Below are positions 9,412-20,670 of a stretch of DNA of 64,000 bases, piece by piece. The DNA is from Strigamia acuminata (lineage: Eukaryota; Arthropoda; Chilopoda; Geophilomorpha; Linotaeniidae): NCBI GenBank assembly GCA_949358305.1, contig OX442314.1, positions 60,583,369-60,647,368 on the forward strand, given 5' to 3'. The number at the start of each line of letters is the position of its first letter. Position 1 is the stretch's first letter. Made by a program: the position numbers and the translations under genes. Under the pieces are notes generated by a model. The model ran no database searches. It was not told the origin of the DNA and saw only the letters and a list, made by a program, of their open reading frames with translations.

Positions 9412-12400
9412 CTAGCGGCGATCTTGAATCAGATGTATAAAATCTGTTGTGTATTCTTGATCTGTCGTAGAAATTCGCTTCGTACGAGGTTGCAGTTGCG
9501 GGAGTTCACAACTTCTTTTTCTTTTCCTAAGGTTATAATCATGTCTTGGATTATTAACTACGATGTCGCTTTCTTTTGAAGCGGGTGTCGTAACTTCTTC
9601 GGGATCTACTTCCATGTTAGCAGAGTTATTTCCTAACTCCTGATTATTTAATTCACTTGAATTATTTACGATCGAACTTTCGTTCATCCAATCAGGGTTT
9701 GGGTGATTTTCTACTTTTCCACTCTTTTGGTCGAGTGTCCAAGTCTCAATCGGGTAAGATGGGATATAAGGTGAGAGGTCATCAGTATTTATCGATGGTT
9801 CTATTGATCCATCAACTAATTTTCTCAACTTATACGCACCTCCTGGTAAAACTTCCATAATTTCCCATGGTCCGTCTCGTTTTTCTGCGAAACCTTTAGT
9901 AATTCCTTTCTCTTTATTAGAAAGAATGTGAGTGGCTTTCCATACTAAATCACCGACAGTGTATTCACAAATGTGAAATTTATTCCTGTGAATCTTGTCG
10001 TGTCGCTCATAATTTGCTTGAATACGCAAATGCATCTCTTGATGTGCTCGACGTAGAATTCCAAGTAAATTATATACGTATTCTTCCGGGTTATTCTTGT
10101 CAAATGCATTCGCATGTTGAATGATCCGAGGATCAAAGGGAAGAGGCACATTTCTTCCTGTGTTCAGTAAAAATGGCGTCGCACCTGTTGCTTCGGATTT
10201 AGCCGTTCTTGAGGCAAATGCAAATTCATTTAAGAATCTTGGCCAATGGGAGTGAATGTCCGAATAAAGAGCCAGCATAATTTTGATGTCTCTATTGGCC
10301 CTTTCCGTAGGATTGGCCTGAGCGTGATATGGACTCACATGAGCCATTCTGATGTTGTGTTTTTTACAAAACTCTTCATAAATCGTGGATATGAATTGGC
10401 TCCCGTTATCACTAACAATTTTCTTTGGGTATCCCCATCTATGAATCACTTCTCCTAACCTATTCACGATAGATTCACTAGATGCTTTACTTAAAGGGAA
10501 TAATTCTACCCATTTCGTACATTGATCGATAATTACTAATACAAATCTGTATTGGCTTCTTCCTGTCGGTTTGGGACCCATTAAATCAATGCAGATTACT
10601 TCCCACGGGTAAGACATGTTATGAGGAGTGTAACTCGCTCTATGCTTTTTATGTTGACAGGGCTTGTATTGCTGGCAATGAATACAACTTCGGACGTAAT
10701 TGCGAGTATCTTTATTCATCTTCGGCCAGTAATATATAAGTTTCGCTCGTTCGAGCGTCTTACTCATCCCTGCATGTCCACTTAATGGATGTCCGTGACA
10801 GGCAAACAGTACTCTTCGTACTAATGAAGGTGGAATGACAGCTTTAAATCCGTTTCCGGAGTCATTCAATTCTTCTTCGAACGTTGGTTTGAAGTAAATC
10901 AGCATTTCATTACCATTTTCTTCTTGAAAATCTAATTGGTAACCTTGGACTGCTTTCATCCATTCTTTAGTTTTCTTAAACTTTCTTTGTTCGATTTCAT
11001 CCCGTTTCAGATGATCGATTATCATTCTACACTCTTTATCGGCCAGTTGAGCTTCTATAATTTCTTCTCGAGTCGGTGGAACTTCCTTTAAAACTTCAGT
11101 TAAAGCACTAAATAGTGTTTCTTCTGTAGCTTCATCCATTTTCTCCCCCTTTTCCAAAGTATTGTATAATAATTTGGAATAATCGAAATGAAGCTGCACA
11201 TTCGTTAGAAATTGGCAATCTTCTCTATTATTTCTTCGAATAATTTCTCGATTTCCGTCCCATTCTGGCCAGAATTGAGTAATCTCGATTGGCTCACAAT
11301 AATCATTCTCTGGAATATCTTCGATCTCCAAAGGCGCTCTCGAGAAGGCGTCGGCAACTTGGTTCTGGGTACCTCGTCGATATTTAATCTTAAAGGCGCC
11401 ACATTGAAGTTTAATTGCCCAACGACCAAATCGTCCCGATGGTTCTGGTTTTCCCATCAGCCATTTTAATGCTTCGGCGTCTGACTCCAGAGTAAATGTC
11501 GTATATTCGATATACGGTCGGAATTTGTCTACTGCCCACACTACTGCTAAACACTCGAGTTCGGGTGTTGAGTAGCGTACTTCGGCTCCTCGTAAGACAC
11601 GACTAGCATAAGCTACTGGTCTAGGAGTCATGATCATTTCTCCTTTTCCTTCATCGAAGAATTCTACATCTTGGCATAATACGCTACCAAGTCCATCATG
11701 TGATGCGTCAGTCAAAATCACGAATGGTTTCATCATATCTGGCATTAACAAAACTTGTGTTTCGTCGCATAAGATATTTTTTATTGCTTCAAAAGCTTTC
11801 TCTTGTTCTTCTCCCCATTCGAACACTGCTTTATCATGCATCATGCTAGTTAGAGGCCTAGCAATTTTTGCATGTTCGGGAATAAATTTCCGGAAGAAAT
11901 TTGACAGGCCGTGAAATCGTTGAATATCTTTGGAATTCTTAGGAGTTGGATATTTCCTAACGGATACTATCTTGTCTGGGTCAGGTGTTAATCCAGTTGG
12001 AGTTATTAAATGACCCAAAAATTTGAGTGTAGTTTTTCCAAATTTTGATTTTTCCTTATTCACCGATAAGTTGGCTTTATCCAATCTTTCTAACACATCC
12101 TTGATGTGTCCAAGATGTTTCTCCCAAGTGGTGGAGAAAATTATTACGTCGTCTAAATAGACTAGAGCGTGTTGGTATAATGCTTCGCCCATCACTCGTT
12201 CCATTAAGAACTGAAATGTACACGGCGCATTGCAAAGACCAAAAGGCATGCGGACAAATTGGTAATTGCCTTTCGGAGTATAAAAGGCTGTTTTCTGTCT
12301 ATCTTCCTCGTCCATCTCGACCTGATAATAACCTTTGGTAAGGTCAAGCGACGTGAAATATTTTGCCTGATTTGTATTGTGGAGCAACAAATCAATACTT

Positions 12401-12534
12401 GGCATTTGTATGGCGTTGATTTCGGTGATTGCATTCAACCACCGATAATCGATACATAAACGATAAGTACCATTTGGTTTGGCTACGATCACTGGATGAC
12501 TTATGTAAGGTCCAGTAGCTCTTTTGATCAAATT
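9412..12534 (-). CDS. pol: Element A Pol, C-terminal part: RT, RNase H, integrase
   Basis: Minus-strand Pol continues here after the Copia insertion. In order it has: RT with the YLDD active site and the downstream thumb region; RNase H starting at LTDASHDGLGSVL; an integrase HHCC zinc domain (HGHPLSGHAG ... CIHCQQYK); and an integrase core with the D-D-E residues in ICIDLMGP, VSDNGSQF and NPTERANR. The C-terminal tail ends in a basic stretch (YNLRKRKR). All motifs look intact. The open frame runs on past 12534 into Copia LTR sequence to 12591, but that is not part of the gene. The N-terminal part is at 19493-20667. RT copies element RNA and integrase inserts the cDNA. As it stands the gene is broken only by the Copia insertion. 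Confidence 0.9.
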   Translation of the reverse strand, partial: NLIKRATGPYISHPVIVAKPNGTYRLCIDYRWLNAITEINAIQMPSIDLLLHNTNQAKYFTSLDLTKGYYQVEMDEEDRQKTAFYTPKGNYQFVRMPFGLCNAPCTFQFLMERVMGEALYQHALVYLDDVIIFSTTWEKHLGHIKDVLERLDKANLSVNKEKSKFGKTTLKFLGHLITPTGLTPDPDKIVSVRKYPTPKNSKDIQRFHGLSNFFRKFIPEHAKIARPLTSMMHDKAVFEWGEEQEKAFEAIKNILCDETQVLLMPDMMKPFVILTDASHDGLGSVLCQDVEFFDEGKGEMIMTPRPVAYASRVLRGAEVRYSTPELECLAVVWAVDKFRPYIEYTTFTLESDAEALKWLMGKPEPSGRFGRWAIKLQCGAFKIKYRRGTQNQVADAFSRAPLEIEDIPENDYCEPIEITQFWPEWDGNREIIRRNNREDCQFLTNVQLHFDYSKLLYNTLEKGEKMDEATEETLFSALTEVLKEVPPTREEIIEAQLADKECRMIIDHLKRDEIEQRKFKKTKEWMKAVQGYQLDFQEENGNEMLIYFKPTFEEELNDSGNGFKAVIPPSLVRRVLFACHGHPLSGHAGMSKTLERAKLIYYWPKMNKDTRNYVRSCIHCQQYKPCQHKKHRASYTPHNMSYPWEVICIDLMGPKPTGRSQYRFVLVIIDQCTKWVELFPLSKASSESIVNRLGEVIHRWGYPKKIVSDNGSQFISTIYEEFCKKHNIRMAHVSPYHAQANPTERANRDIKIMLALYSDIHSHWPRFLNEFAFASRTAKSEATGATPFLLNTGRNVPLPFDPRIIQHANAFDKNNPEEYVYNLLGILRRAHQEMHLRIQANYERHDKIHRNKFHICEYTVGDLVWKATHILSNKEKGITKGFAEKRDGPWEIMEVLPGGAYKLRKLVDGSIEPSINTDDLSPYIPSYPIETWTLDQKSGKVENHPNPDWMNESSIVNNSSELNNQELGNNSANMEVDPEEVTTPASKESDIVVNNPRHDYNLRKRKRSCELPQLQPRTKRISTTDQEYTTDFIHLIQDRR

Positions 12535-12999
12535 TGTTAGGTTGACGTTTTCCTGTTTGTCCTCGCATCCGCGTAGATTATCAGATTGCATATTGTGGTT
12601 AAATGCAATCAGTGTGTTGCCATGTTGATGTCCCGTATCGCAGTCGGTTGATTCTGATTTTTAATCCCAATGCTGGTTTTGTACCGCAACCGACTCCTAT
12701 TACGTGACAACACACACAACCTGTCATCTGCTCAAATGAGCACTTATTGTTTATGTTGTTCTGTTTATTTTATCCATTAGTTTTGTCTTTCTGCAAAGAA
12801 CAAGTCAGTGTATTGAAACAATGATTTGTTCTGTGATTTCATTGTGTTTGAGATCGAGGGCGTTTAGCCTCGAACCAGGCTTTTATGTAACACACTTACT
12901 TTTGTAATAAAAGATGGCGGACGCGTGTCCGATTTATCCGCCCAGCCAAAACGATGTTTCGAGTTATTTCGACTGCGCACAGGCCATTGCAACTCTTCA
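12535..12999 (+). repeat. 5' LTR of the Copia element
   Basis: Starts TGTTAGGTTGACG and ends CAACTCTTCA. Contains AATAAAAGATGG near 12906, a likely polyadenylation signal. Same length and apparently same sequence as 19028-19492. Confidence 0.95.
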
Positions 13000-14126
13000 A
13001 AGTGGTAGCAGAGGGTAAAAACGATCTGGCAACGATGTTTTTGGAGAAGAAACGGCCATTTTGCGACTACGAGAAGTCGCCGAGTGTGCGCCCGCCCAGC
13101 TCGTCGTAAAAACGAGTTTTCGGTGCGGATTTCATCGCAGAATCGTCGTGACAACGTGTGCGGACGATTCTTCGACACCAGAGGATCGTTTGGATACGTT
13201 TTTGGTTCGGAAATTTATGTTTTTCGTCGCCTCGACGTCGTGCAAATAAACGACGGTCGAGATTTGTGCTTCGAGAATTTCTACGTGTGTGTGCGACGAG
13301 AATCACTTCGTGGGAATTTTCATCAGTGTTGTGTGCACAAATAAGCACACAACAAGGATACAAACGACGGTAGGACATTATTTTGTCGATTTTCGTGCGA
13401 AATAAGCACGTTTGGACGCCATCACGGAAGATTTTCGTGACGGCGGCCATTTTTTTTGGATTTATCGTCGCGAACGACGATTTTCGCAGCATACAGAGAA
13501 GTCTGTAGCCAATGAGAAGTCCTGCACACGATAAGCGTGTGTGCAGGCATTGATTACCGTGATTTGAACCCCGGAGTTCATCTCACGAAGGCGCGGACGA
13601 GCGCAACGTTGATTTTCCCGCGATCGCACGGAAGTGTGCACGCGGACGGCACGACAGCCCAATTCCCGTGCATACGACGACGTGAGAACAACGTTTCGCC
13701 TTCGCGGGATAATATTGCGACGCCTTGCACCCGCAATTCGACGCAACTTTGCCATCTTAACACCGAAAAAGTGTATTTTTTGATTTATTTATTATCTCGT
13801 GAAACTTTGTATAGTTTTAAGGTTTTTGTTTTTTCCCTTGTTAGAATCGGTGCTACCCTACGTCCAGTCGGGCACGTAGCACTGTATTCTTGGCTAGGCT
13901 TATCCACGGCCACCCAACCATCCCGCGGGCCCCAGGAGGCGCGAACGGAAGAGTTGGGGGATTGCTAGTCAAGGTTTTCCAATCTCACTTATTGAGATTC
14001 CCCGGGTTGTGTGCATAATTCGCTTTCACTTTTGGGGGAATTCTGCATCCGTGCGACGAATTTTTACGTGATTTGTGTGATTTGTGCTTCGCTTTTTCAC
14101 TGGATTTCGTCGAAAATTTTCCCGAA
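13000..14126 (+). other. Leader of the Copia element with primer-binding site
   Basis: The primer-binding site TGGTAGCAGAG begins at 13003 and fits the 3' end of initiator Met tRNA. About 1.1 kb follows before the first in-frame ATG of gag-pol. Several 60-140-codon frames cross on both strands, but none has a recognisable domain. The sequence is rich in CGA/TCG, which keeps frames open by chance. Confidence 0.7.
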
Positions 14127-17100
14127 ATGGCGTCCTACGACCGCCATGATGATTATAAGGATGTGAAAAAGTTGGACGGAACCAACTACCCGACTTGGAG
14201 CGTACAAGTCCAGCTCCTTCTCCAATCGTACGGAGTTTGGGGCCACGTGACCGGCAAGACGAAAGAGCCGCCGGCCGGATCACCGTTTCGAGAGACAAGG
14301 GATTTTGAGAAAGGCGAGGAAAGGGCTCGCTCCACCATTTGTCTGGCGTGTGGCGAAGCCCAGCAGGTTGTGGCTGTCGCCCACGCTACTGCGAAGGAGG
14401 TGTGGGAGGCACTGAAAGCTGCCTACCAGCCCACGACACGGGCACGTAAAGCCCGTCTTCGCCGGGAATTTTTGGACATGCGGTTGCATGAAAACGAAGA
14501 GATGTTTGTTTTCACCGCACGAGTTGACCGAAAGGTCGTGCAACTTGCCGACGTCAAGATAAACATTACGGACGAGTTTCACGCCTTTCAATACCTTGAC
14601 CTGTTGCCACCCCAATACGAACCGGTCAAGCAGACGGTTTATCACTGGGGTGACACGGAGTTCACGGCAGCAGCGGTCAAGGAACGCCTAGTAGGCGAAT
14701 ACAACCGCCTACATGTAACAACCGACGAGTTTGGCGTGCCTTCCAAGGCGCCATTGGAGAACACTGGTGCCTTCTTTAACCAAGGCGGAAGACATCGCGG
14801 ACGTGGTGGAAATGCACCCGGCGGCCCACGCATCTGTTTTACTTGCGGTGGGACGGGCCACTTCGCCCGCGAATGCCCTACTCCGCCGAAACAGCAATTT
14901 CCTGCAAAAGGGAACCAAACTGGACAGTTTAGAGGCAACCCACGTGGAAAGGGGCGTGGAAGGGGCCAACAAAAGGCCACTGTCACTCAGGCCGACATAT
15001 TTAGTGACTCTCCAGTTTCTTATTACTCAGCGGCGGTTTGGCTTCAACAACAACCCCCTGTGCCGGCTTCCCACGTGTCTCATGCGAATTATGATTCGCA
15101 ATGGTACGTCGACACAGGGGCGACGGACCATTTCTCCTTCAACAAAGACTGGTTCTCCGACTTCAAGCCATTAACTGGCCACGTGCAACAGGGAGAAGGA
15201 AAGTCGAGAATCGAAGGAATAGGAAATGTGACATTGACATCGATTTACGGAACCCGCACCCGTGCACTTACATTGCAAAATGTATTTTATGCACCCAACT
15301 TTAGGAAGAATTTGATTTCGTTGGGTCGCACGGATGAAGCTGGGGCAACGACCATGATTAAAAATGGCAAAATGGTTATTTATAACGACAAAATTGATGA
15401 CCCTTCCATCACTGCGGAACGCACGAGTGATCGGATGTATAAGGTCAATTGTCGTATTTCTCCTGTGAACACTGCCGCATTACCTGCGCAACAGGCTGCG
15501 ACAGTGTCTTCTAGTCCGCTTATAAAAGGCGATGAAGTTGTAAATTCGATACTAACATACCCTAGTTTTAAGGACGCATTAACCCAAAATTCGAGTGAGT
15601 CAGGGAAACCTGCACCAGCGATAAAGGGGCAAGCGAGTGTTGCGAACAACGCGCCTGCGAAAGTTACGACCAATGCGCAAGCGAATGTTTCAAATAAAAT
15701 CAAGGCAAAGACTGCCAATGCCTCTAAGGAGGCAAGTTCAATTGTGCAGAACAAAGCAGACAAAGCAGAGAATGGGAACAATTCTACTAATGGGGTTAAA
15801 ACTTTTGACAAGAAAGACAAGGCCCAAACTATGGACATTTGGCACTCCCGCTTAGGGCATTTAAATGCAAAGGGAATTGCGGGTTTAGAGAAGTCAACTG
15901 ATGTTTTTGGGCTGAAACTCTCGAATAAGGAGTTGTCGACGTGCGACTTTTGCGCCAGGGCGAAGAGCACACGTGCTAGTTTTCCCCCAATAATTGGAAT
16001 TACGACAAAAAGCATTTTGGAAATAGTACACTTAGACGTGTGGGGCCCCGCTCCAGTTCAAACATTGGGTGGGGCATACTATTATCTCATTCTCATTGAT
16101 GATTTTTCCCGCTTTATGTGGATAATTATCATGAAACGGAAAAGTGACGTTTTAGGACATTTCAAGCGGTGGCTACTTGAAGTTGAGCGAACGACCTCTA
16201 AGAAGGTAAAGGCCATAAAAACCGATAATGGAGGGGAATTCATATCTAGACAATGGGACGCTTATGTGGCGACAATTGGGCTTAAGTGTATGAGGACTAA
16301 TGCATACAGCCCAGAAATGAATTCGGTCGCCGAACGGGCGAACCGTACCATTCTTAATGGTACTCGGGCACTTCTTTTTGAGAATAAATTTCCCGCCACT
16401 TTATGGGCAGAGCTTGCCGTTTCAGTTGTATATCTGAAAAACCGTTTTCCACATACGGGAATTGGGGGAAAAACACCTTATTCTGTGTTTTATGATAAGA
16501 AATTGTCCCTTCGCCATGTCAAGTGCATTGGCTCATTGACTTATGTCCATATCCCATCTCAGACTCGGGGTGGGAAATTACAAGACAGGGCATGGGCTGG
16601 GGCATTAATTGGATACGCCGCTTCTACACGCGGCTATAGAATTTGGGATCCGAATAAGAATCAGGTGTTTTTGTCTAAACACGTCAAAATTTTTGAAAAC
16701 AATTTCTGGTTTGAATTAGGGACGGCCACGTCGCCTGAATTGGAGAATGACTTTGATACTTCGAGTTCGGACTCGTTCAATGGGTCATTTTCTGACGACG
16801 ACAGTGTTGCTGGCGACCCGATAATTCAGGAGGCTCCGGGGATCCCGGAGGTCCTAGAAGTTCCGGAGATTCCGGAACCCCCTCCTGCGATACAGGAAGT
16901 TCCACAGCCTGTTCCGCAACAAAAAGTGAAACCCGCATTGCCCACGACCCCAAAGCCTACTCTTAGACCTGAATTGAGGCCAGTCGCTAAACAGGCAGCT
17001 CGGCAACCCCCACTCATGCCCGTTGAGGGGAACCCTATTCTTGGGGACGGGGATACAGAGGATGAGCCTGTTGAAGAAATTGGTGGGGCGAAGGGGGATG

Positions 17101-19010
17101 ATGTGAATTACTTCAACATCTATCCTGACAGTGATGGGGAACCTGAAATTCCTCCTGGGATTCAAACACGGCGTGGATCACGATCAAAGAAAAAGCAAGG
17201 GAACGTGATGTTACATCCGGAACTACTGCCGTTAAATATGGCGGAATGGGAACGACGCGCATCCGTCCGTAAAGACGGAGCGACGGCGGGACAAGTAGAT
17301 GTTGTTTACATCACGCCCTTAAAGGACAAGATAAGAAGTCGAGTTGATATCGCACGGTGGTGCGATGAAGAAGGGTACGCATATGATGCGACCTTATTTG
17401 ACTTTAAGACATTAGAGGGGGACGGTGAACCGTTAGGGTTTGCAGGTTTCTGTGCCGTCGAGCCAGAAACCTACGAAGAAGCCATGTACCACATCAAGCG
17501 TCCTGATTGGATAAAAGCCATGAGAGAGGAAATTGATGTGTTCGATGAAAGAACGGTTTACAAGGAAGTTGACAAAACGACTTTAGATGAGGGTACGACT
17601 CTCTTGGGATCGAAATGGATATACAAAATGAAGCGCGACCACACGGGTGTTATCCAACGCTACCGAGCCCGACTCGTCGCACAGGGCTTTAAGCAAAAGC
17701 CCGGAGTTGACTTTACGGAGGTGTTCTCCCCCGTCGTCAACTTCGTGCTAGTGATAGTGTTCTTTTGCACTTTGGTGATACTCAAGGGATGGCGGGATTT
17801 ACACCTGGATATCAAGGCCGCGTACCTTTACGGGGACCTCGATACGGTACAGTACATGGAGATCCCCAAGGGATATCGTACCGCCCATAATAAGCATAAA
17901 TGCTGGATGCTTTTAAAAGCACTTTATGGATTACACCAGTCCGGTCGTATGTGGTACCAGGTCCTCCACATACGACTACTTGAATTGGGCTTTCAACCGT
18001 TGTTGGGTTTAAACTGTGTCTATGCCCTAGACAACGACGCGATAGTCATCTTCTACGTGGACGATATCGTGCTATTCTCGAAGGATGACTATGTGGAACA
18101 ATGCGTTTTGAAGTGGTTACGGGAATCGTTTGAAGTAGTGAGTCTGGGACCCGTAACTTTACTTTTAGGAATCGAGTTTGATAGGTCCGGGGGCATGATT
18201 AAGATCCACCAACGGAAATATATTGAAAAGCTTTGTAAAGCGTACGGGATTGACTCGTGCCATCGAGTAAAGGTTCCAGTAACCCCGGGAACCATGATTC
18301 AAGGTGTAAGAACCGGAGAAAAAGTCGACACCTCATTCCCGTACAGATCTCTGGTCGGAAGTCTGTTGTTCATCGCCAGCCGAACCAGACCCGACATACT
18401 GTTTTCAGTAATAGTGCTTTCCCAGTATAACGAGACGCATTCGACGCGCCATGTCAATATGTTACTGCAGGTCCTGCGATATTTGGCCACCACGTCGAAT
18501 TATTCGATTAACTTATCGAACTGTAAAAACGAGAATTTGACAGTTTACACCGACGCGTCGTTTGCCCTGGATCAAGACAGACGACGAAGCTTTGGGGGAC
18601 ATATTGTCTATATGGGTGGCATTCCCATCTCGTGGAATTGCCACAAACAATCGATGACCTCCCTGTCGATCATGGAGAGCGAATTTCTCGCCGTGGTCGA
18701 TGGGGTGAAAGAAGTTATTTGGCTCGAGCGCCTTTACGATGCAAAGATAATGTTTTGTCTCGAGCGAAATACACCCTGCGTTTTTGCGGATAGCCAGCCG
18801 GCTATCCAATACTGTAAGAATAGGATCGAGAACAGGGCAAACAAACATATAGACGTGAAGCTCCATTTCGTTAGAGATTGGTTTGAGAAAGGAACGTTTT
18901 CAATCGAGCATGTTTCCGGCGAATTAAATGTCGCGGATATTCTGACGAAATGGTTAGCTAAATCCAGATTGAACGCGCTATGCGAATACATCTTTGTAAT
19001 TGACAAATAG
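14127..19010 (+). CDS. gag-pol: Copia Gag-Pol polyprotein, 1627 aa, intact
   Basis: The frame is open from 14073 through a TTG, but the first ATG is at 14127. Domains in order: UBN2-type Gag (about 1-190); CCHC zinc knuckle CFTCGGTGHFAREC (about 236-249); aspartic protease (WYVDTGATDHFS, Asp about 329); GAG-pre-integrase zinc region (HSRLGH ... CDFCARAK, about 570-615); integrase core with D (HLDVWGP), D (TDNGGEF) and E (VAERANR) at about 636, 700 and 736. A Pro/Glu-rich linker (about 880-1010) precedes RT with YVDD at about 1310, and RNase H (VYTDASFA, about 1472, ending HVSGELNVADILTK). Order PR-IN-RT-RH is diagnostic for Ty1/Copia. No stop or frameshift interrupts it. Confidence 0.95.
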   Translation: MASYDRHDDYKDVKKLDGTNYPTWSVQVQLLLQSYGVWGHVTGKTKEPPAGSPFRETRDFEKGEERARSTICLACGEAQQVVAVAHATAKEVWEALKAAYQPTTRARKARLRREFLDMRLHENEEMFVFTARVDRKVVQLADVKINITDEFHAFQYLDLLPPQYEPVKQTVYHWGDTEFTAAAVKERLVGEYNRLHVTTDEFGVPSKAPLENTGAFFNQGGRHRGRGGNAPGGPRICFTCGGTGHFARECPTPPKQQFPAKGNQTGQFRGNPRGKGRGRGQQKATVTQADIFSDSPVSYYSAAVWLQQQPPVPASHVSHANYDSQWYVDTGATDHFSFNKDWFSDFKPLTGHVQQGEGKSRIEGIGNVTLTSIYGTRTRALTLQNVFYAPNFRKNLISLGRTDEAGATTMIKNGKMVIYNDKIDDPSITAERTSDRMYKVNCRISPVNTAALPAQQAATVSSSPLIKGDEVVNSILTYPSFKDALTQNSSESGKPAPAIKGQASVANNAPAKVTTNAQANVSNKIKAKTANASKEASSIVQNKADKAENGNNSTNGVKTFDKKDKAQTMDIWHSRLGHLNAKGIAGLEKSTDVFGLKLSNKELSTCDFCARAKSTRASFPPIIGITTKSILEIVHLDVWGPAPVQTLGGAYYYLILIDDFSRFMWIIIMKRKSDVLGHFKRWLLEVERTTSKKVKAIKTDNGGEFISRQWDAYVATIGLKCMRTNAYSPEMNSVAERANRTILNGTRALLFENKFPATLWAELAVSVVYLKNRFPHTGIGGKTPYSVFYDKKLSLRHVKCIGSLTYVHIPSQTRGGKLQDRAWAGALIGYAASTRGYRIWDPNKNQVFLSKHVKIFENNFWFELGTATSPELENDFDTSSSDSFNGSFSDDDSVAGDPIIQEAPGIPEVLEVPEIPEPPPAIQEVPQPVPQQKVKPALPTTPKPTLRPELRPVAKQAARQPPLMPVEGNPILGDGDTEDEPVEEIGGAKGDDVNYFNIYPDSDGEPEIPPGIQTRRGSRSKKKQGNVMLHPELLPLNMAEWERRASVRKDGATAGQVDVVYITPLKDKIRSRVDIARWCDEEGYAYDATLFDFKTLEGDGEPLGFAGFCAVEPETYEEAMYHIKRPDWIKAMREEIDVFDERTVYKEVDKTTLDEGTTLLGSKWIYKMKRDHTGVIQRYRARLVAQGFKQKPGVDFTEVFSPVVNFVLVIVFFCTLVILKGWRDLHLDIKAAYLYGDLDTVQYMEIPKGYRTAHNKHKCWMLLKALYGLHQSGRMWYQVLHIRLLELGFQPLLGLNCVYALDNDAIVIFYVDDIVLFSKDDYVEQCVLKWLRESFEVVSLGPVTLLLGIEFDRSGGMIKIHQRKYIEKLCKAYGIDSCHRVKVPVTPGTMIQGVRTGEKVDTSFPYRSLVGSLLFIASRTRPDILFSVIVLSQYNETHSTRHVNMLLQVLRYLATTSNYSINLSNCKNENLTVYTDASFALDQDRRRSFGGHIVYMGGIPISWNCHKQSMTSLSIMESEFLAVVDGVKEVIWLERLYDAKIMFCLERNTPCVFADSQPAIQYCKNRIENRANKHIDVKLHFVRDWFEKGTFSIEHVSGELNVADILTKWLAKSRLNALCEYIFVIDK

Positions 19011-19027
19011 CTAAACGAAGGGGGATT

Positions 19028-19492
19028 TGTTAGGTTGACGTTTTCCTGTTTGTCCTCGCATCCGCGTAGATTATCAGATTGCATATTGTGGTTAAATGCA
19101 ATCAGTGTGTTGCCATGTTGATGTCCCGTATCGCAGTCGGTTGATTCTGATTTTTAATCCCAATGCTGGTTTTGTACCGCAACCGACTCCTATTACGTGA
19201 CAACACACACAACCTGTCATCTGCTCAAATGAGCACTTATTGTTTATGTTGTTCTGTTTATTTTATCCATTAGTTTTGTCTTTCTGCAAAGAACAAGTCA
19301 GTGTATTGAAACAATGATTTGTTCTGTGATTTCATTGTGTTTGAGATCGAGGGCGTTTAGCCTCGAACCAGGCTTTTATGTAACACACTTACTTTTGTAA
19401 TAAAAGATGGCGGACGCGTGTCCGATTTATCCGCCCAGCCAAAACGATGTTTCGAGTTATTTCGACTGCGCACAGGCCATTGCAACTCTTCA
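19028..19492 (+). repeat. 3' LTR of the Copia element
   Basis: Begins right after the polypurine tract and ends CTCTTCA. It is followed by the AAATT duplication and element A pol sequence. Frames reading from element A into this LTR (to 19357 on the minus strand) are junction artefacts. Confidence 0.95.
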
Positions 19493-20670
19493 AAATTATC
19501 CGCTTCTAATTCTTCTACTAATTTAGTCATAATGGCTATTTTAGCAGGGTTATACATTCGAAACGGTTGTTTTTTCCACGTTACATCCTTTTTAAAGGTG
19601 ATCTTATGCTTTATTATGTTAGTACATCCGACTTTATCCCTAAAGACGTTCTTAACACTAGCAATTACTTCGCGTAATTTACTTTTTTCCTCATCTGAAC
19701 AGTCACAATCTTTTACCAACAATTCTTCCCAATTATTTGGCGTATGTGTGGCTGTTGTGTTGTCAGTCAACACTTGTACTCGAGCTAAATTGCAATTTAA
19801 CTCGTCAGTTTCGTAGGGTGCAGTCCAGTCGGACTTGCTGTCGCAAGTAAATACAGCTCGTGCTGGATTTAGATTAATTTTGGTTCGGCGCATAAAATTA
19901 TGTCCGATAATTAATCCACACACATTATTATCCAAAATGATAAAATTTATCGGTGTGAATTCTGCTCCATCTGCCCATTGTACACACAAAGTAATTTGTC
20001 CCAGTGGAATATGAGTAACTCCAACTGCACAAACTCTCATGTGTTTCGGACAATCTTGTATGAAATCGGGAGATGCACAAGTCTTACTTAGTAATTGTAA
20101 CCCAATAAAACACTGTGTGGCTCCTGAGTCCATCAAAGCATTGTAGGTGAGTCCACCTATCGTAATTTTCATTCGGGGGTCATCGATGTGATTTCCCAAT
20201 TTATTAATTCGTTCGATGCCATCTTTTCGTTTTAACTGATTCTCGTTAATGTAAGATTTCAATCTCGCAAATCTGGAAGATTTGGAGTCGGGATTCAAGT
20301 TATCAATCATTGATTGTAAATTCTCGAATACTCCTCCACTAGAACTGGTGGATTCGTCACGAATATTAAGATTGGACGTATCTTGTATTAGCCGAGTTAA
20401 AGATTCGTCCCCCTTATCTGGAGAAAACAGGTCGTCGTAAAAATTCAAGAACGGGTTTGCTGTCTCCTCTGCCGAAAAAGGTGTATTTGATGCGATTTTA
20501 AACTTATAATTCCAGTTTCTTTTCCGTGTCTTCCGGTTAGGACGAGCACGCTTAATTTCTTTATCCTGAATAGTTAAATTATCCAAAGTTTCGGAAAGTG
20601 CTTGTTCCAAGTCTGGTGGTAAAATTCCTTCGAAATTATTGATAGGGGGTTCGAGGACCCCCGCCACTAG
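19493..20670 (-). CDS. pol: Element A Pol, N-terminal part: protease and start of RT
   Basis: On the minus strand, Pol is reached by a -1 shift at the end of gag (A AAA AAC then TAG). It is followed by about 100 residues of linker and an aspartic protease with DSG (ALMDSGATQCFIG) and the later hydrophobic-hydrophobic-GHNF turn (GLIIGHNFM). The frame then enters the RT N-terminus (KKQPFRMYN ... VEELEADN). It stops being element A at 19493, where the Copia element is inserted, and resumes at 12534. No other lesion is visible. Confidence 0.85.

Larger units (their letters stand above)
12535..19492 (+). mobile_element. Complete Ty1/Copia element (6958 bp), intact and young
   Basis: LTRs of 465 bp at 12535-12999 and 19028-19492 look identical by eye. 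The target duplication AAATT is exact (12530-12534 and 19493-19497). A primer-binding site matching initiator Met tRNA (TGGTAGCAGAG, 13003-13013) follows the 5' LTR and a polypurine tract (GAAGGGGGA, about 19017-19025) precedes the 3' LTR. One uninterrupted gag-pol ORF fills the body. All parts needed for transposition are present, so this copy may be active. It is inserted in the RT region of element A, in the opposite orientation. Confidence 0.95.

Noticed and set aside
12535-12591. Pol start of element A at 12591
   Set aside because: The first 19 codons are Copia LTR sequence; the same residues occur at the other LTR (19084 downward).
14073-14126. 18-codon N-terminal extension of the intact Copia Gag-Pol
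   Set aside because: It starts at TTG; the ATG at 14127 lies just before the conserved Gag sequence.
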